From Loxodes magnus (taxonomy: Eukaryota; Ciliophora; Karyorelictea; Loxodida; Loxodidae): DNA of 64,000 bases. Of the stretch, positions 34,131 to 64,000 are shown one piece after another. The DNA lies in contig CAMPDV010001045.1 in the NCBI GenBank assembly GCA_946699065.1, positions 1-64,000 of the forward strand. The letters run 5' to 3'. The position numbers and the translations under genes were made by a program. Within the stretch, counting starts at the first letter, position 1. The number at the start of each line of letters is the position of its first letter. Under the pieces are notes generated by a model. The model searched no databases. It was given only the letters and a program-made list of their open reading frames with translations, and was not told the DNA's origin.

Positions 34131-35800
34131 TGTTAATTTTTATATTTTAATCTTTAGTTCTTTTACTTCATTTAGAAGTATTTCATTTTATTTTTCAACT
34201 TATAGAGTATCTTAAATATTCATAATATTATTTACTGTTTTTAACTGGTTAGAGAATGAATTATCAAAAGTATCTTACTATGTAGAGGATATTTTTGATA
34301 CGAGTGTTGAGACTGAGGTATCAATCTAGTTTTTTTTACCTATAAATATATTTTTGAATCTTTAGAATTCTTGTTAGTTAATTTCCAGTTCTTAAGGAAT
34401 TTCGAAGTAATTTTAACGGAATTCGAAGGATCTTGTTAACTGGAGATTAACTACAACTATTTAGTAAAGCTCTTAACAAGTTTATAATATGCTCTACGGA
34501 TTTGAGTTGAAATTAATCAGGATCAATTTTTAGAAAGTAGTCGAGCATCTGCCTATGCACATTTAATTAGATGGCAGCTTCTTTATTTTTAGGTAAAGAA
34601 GAGTCGTCAAGATTTTAATCCCGCTATATTTAGAAATCATTAATTTGTTTATATTTCCAATTTATTTAAAGAGTTATTTCCTATAGCTTCTTCTATGAAT
34701 GAAATACACTCGCTTCCATAACCAAATATTTGATTTATAAAGAATTTTATTATTATAGATGCATTATATAAAGTGATTCTTTTAAAAATTGTTAATTTGC
34801 TTAAAATTCATGCTTGGGTTTTCTGGCATTCTTAGATTCTTGACTCCAGATGTTTTTAATATGAAATATTTTCTTATATCAAATAACCTAAATACTTAAT
34901 CTCCTTCACTTTCTCTATTACTATACCTCTTATTGTGATTATCTCTTAATTTTGTCATGCATTAACATTTCATACCATTCATTTTGTTTTGTCCGCAATT
35001 TATAAATTATAGAGTTATGATCATTATTATAGTATATCAGTCATATCTTCTAGTTAATCTGGATGAACTAATAGTACAATATCATCATCATATGCTAGGG
35101 TGCCTACATATCTTACTTCTGTACCTATTCAATTTAGTTTGTGTTGTAATAAAAACTTCTTTTTACTTTAGTTCATTCAATAACACATTTAATATTATAT
35201 TATATTGAATAATCTTGGGGGAGCAGACACATCCTTATTTTACTTCGTTTAAAGTTTCAAATTCTTCAGAGATAAGATCTCTTATTCTTAATCTTATTCT
35301 CTCCTCTTTATATATGTCAGCTAGAAATTTATTTCTCCTTGCTTTACTAAGATCTTATTCAGTATTTTTATAAATCTGATCTAATTACTGAATCATATGC
35401 TTTTTAAAATAAATAAAAAAGAAGATAGTCTCTTGATTGTTACAATATAGAAATTCGAATAATGTTCTTAGATTTAATATTTGATGAGAGCATATCTTAC
35501 ATGATTTATATCCGTTATGCAATTCATCATAACATCTTTACAAGTAAAAATTGATTTATTTCAATAGTTTGAGATCTATGATTTTATAAAGGTGAATCAT
35601 AATTAATATGGAAAGGTAGATATAGAATCATCTGTGTTTTTTTCTTTGTGTAGCATTTTAATGTAGAATTCTTATGTGCTTTGTATTTTCCGCCATTGAA
35701 TTATTCTTTATAAATTTTCAAATAGTTTTATTAAAAAAATACTACGGTTTTAATAAACCTCATGAAAACTAATTCTGGTCCAGCATTTCATAAGCTTATT
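34131..35800 (-). mobile_element. Second LINE fragment, different family, degenerate
   Basis: Minus-strand pieces of a second reverse transcriptase are clear: FQKAYDSV (about 35387-35405), KARRNKFLADIY, EVKQGCVCSP (about 35216-35245), the catalytic LAYDDDIVLL (about 35071-35096), VKEIKYLGYLI, and FGYGSECISFIEEA (about 34690-34722). These match LINE RT blocks but differ from the element at 30.3-33.7 kb (KAYDSV and YDDD against EKMFDS and FADD), so it is another family. The blocks fall in different frames, with at least two shifts around the KAYDSV-QGCV region, so the copy is broken. The 5' part, including any endonuclease, is not visible. Confidence 0.75.
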
Positions 35801-36231
35801 TTTTACAGAAATTTTTTATGCTTTAAAATCAAAAAATTAACATATTTTCAAAATAATCCTATGAAAGATATTAAGAATTTCAGAATGCAAAAAAATTTTA
35901 AAACATCATCTATATCTTGGTATTTTATATTTTTTAAGTATTATAGCAAAAAATTCTTATGTCCTTTGAAAACACGATCTTCTACTTAAAATTTGTAAAA
36001 ATTTTTGAGGTAGATAGTCAATAAAAAAATTTATACTCTTTTCAAAGAATTAACTTCTATTTATCAAATAAACTTAAGAATACTTTAAAAAAAATTAAAG
36101 ATAGATATTCAGACCAAAACAAAAAAATGTAATTTGTTCAATCTTTATGAATTAAATAAAAAACTACTTAAAGAAAAGGAGAAAATAATCTAAAAAATTA
36201 AAAATAAATTTGTTTTTTCTAAAGACAAAAG
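35801..36231. other. AT-rich spacer between LINE fragment and WD40 array
   Basis: This is low-complexity A- and T-rich DNA. I see no motif, hairpin or target-site duplication here. The junction with the WD40 array near 36232 is abrupt: ACAAAAGATATACATAACTAG passes from unrelated sequence into the middle of a blade. Confidence 0.6.
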
Positions 36232-37031
36232 ATATACATAACTAGTGTGACCACTCATGGTCTTACAGGTACCTGTCTTGACGTCCCATAGTATCACCGT
36301 ATAATCTGCACTTCCCGATACGATGAACTATGAATCACTGGATATAGCCACAGCATATACCTATCCTGTGTGACCACTCATGGTCTTACAGGTACCTGTC
36401 TTGACGTCCCATAGTCTCACCGTATAATCATGACTTCCCGATACGATGAACTCTGAATCACTGGATATAGCCACAGATCATACAGAACTAGTGTGACCAC
36501 TCATGGTCTTACAGGTACCTGTCTTGACGTCCCATAGTCTCACCGTCTAATCATGACTTCCCGATACGATGAACTCTGAATCACTGGATATAGCCACAGA
36601 TCATACACAACTAGTGTGACCACTCATGGTCTTACAGGTACCTGTCTTGACGTCCCATAGTCTCACCGTATAATCATGACTTCCCGATACGATGAACTAT
36701 GAATCACTGGATATAGCCACAGCATATACCTAACCTGTGTGACCACTCATGGTCTTACAGGTACCTGTCTTGACGTTCCATAGTCTCACCGTCTTATCAT
36801 CACTTCCCGATACGATGAACTCTGAATCACTGGATATAGCCACAGCATATACATAACTAGTGTGACCACTCATGGTCTTACAGGTACCTGTCTTGACGTC
36901 CCATAGTCTCATCGTATAATCTGCACTTCCCGATACGATGAACTCTGAATCACTGGATATAGCCACAGATCATACAGAACTAGTGTGACCACTCATGGTC
37001 TTACAGGTACCTGTCTTGACGTCCCATAGTC
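36232..37031 (-). pseudogene. Out-of-frame tail of the WD40 array, about 6.5 units
   Basis: These units have the same 123-bp sequence as the rest of the array but lie downstream of a one-base deletion near 37075 (AATCACGGAT where other units have AATCACTGGAT). Reading from the array, the WD40 frame is lost here. The last unit is cut off in mid-blade at about 36232 (GHTSYVY, then unrelated LLSLEKTN). The diverged closing blades seen in the 25-kb gene are missing. The sequence is still highly similar to the other units, so the break is recent or the segment is still being homogenised. Confidence 0.7.

Positions 37032-64000
<26,969 letters not shown>

Noticed and set aside
34984-35989. Plus-strand open frames at 34984-35208 and 35762-35989
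   Set aside because: The first is antisense to clear LINE reverse-transcriptase motifs, and the second is AT-rich with no motif.

Overview
The window looks like nuclear DNA of a ciliate that has reassigned all three standard stop codons: TAA and TAG read as glutamine and TGA reads as tryptophan. The known codes that fit are the karyorelict code (Loxodes and relatives) and the Condylostoma (heterotrich) code. This is inferred from the sequence. With these codons reassigned, a single uninterrupted frame appears for a RING, coiled-coil, pentapeptide and WD40 protein, for the diagnostic motifs of a LINE reverse transcriptase, and for about 219 consecutive WD40 repeats. With the standard code all three fall into fragments.

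Layout. (1) 1-22565: a satellite of about 280 tandem monomers of 80 or 81 bp, with higher-order repeats and a degraded right edge. (2) 22566-24850: very AT-rich non-coding DNA with a dispersed repeat of about 130 bp and a 56-57 bp minisatellite. (3) 24975-27458, minus strand: one complete-looking gene with an N-terminal RING-like zinc finger, a Gln-rich coiled-coil region, about eleven pentapeptide repeats and seven WD40 blades, enough for one propeller. (4) 27459-36231: a transposon-rich spacer with two minus-strand LINE copies (about 30.3-33.7 kb and 34.1-35.8 kb), three related copies of a short element of about 410-430 bp with a 3' hairpin (one inverted), and two GC-rich islands. (5) 36232-64000, minus strand: about 226 tandem WD40 units of exactly 123 bp (41 residues). 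About 219 of them lie in one frame that runs off the right edge of the window.

The most striking feature is the pairing of (3) and (5). Blades 2-4 of the small gene's propeller, and most of blades 1 and 5, are the same near-identical 123-bp unit that makes up the giant array. Among the array units, amino-acid differences are confined almost entirely to residues 4, 5, 7, 8, 23, 25 and 26. Most of these match the hypervariable, ligand-facing positions known from high-identity WD40 repeats of fungal NLR-type incompatibility proteins such as HET-E. This looks like a recognition repertoire kept by concerted evolution. The array could be a giant receptor, or a store of blade cassettes that feeds the complete receptor gene. 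The head of the array gene lies beyond position 64000.

Limits: no database search was possible, repeat counts come from reading the sequence, and long tandem arrays are prone to assembly error.
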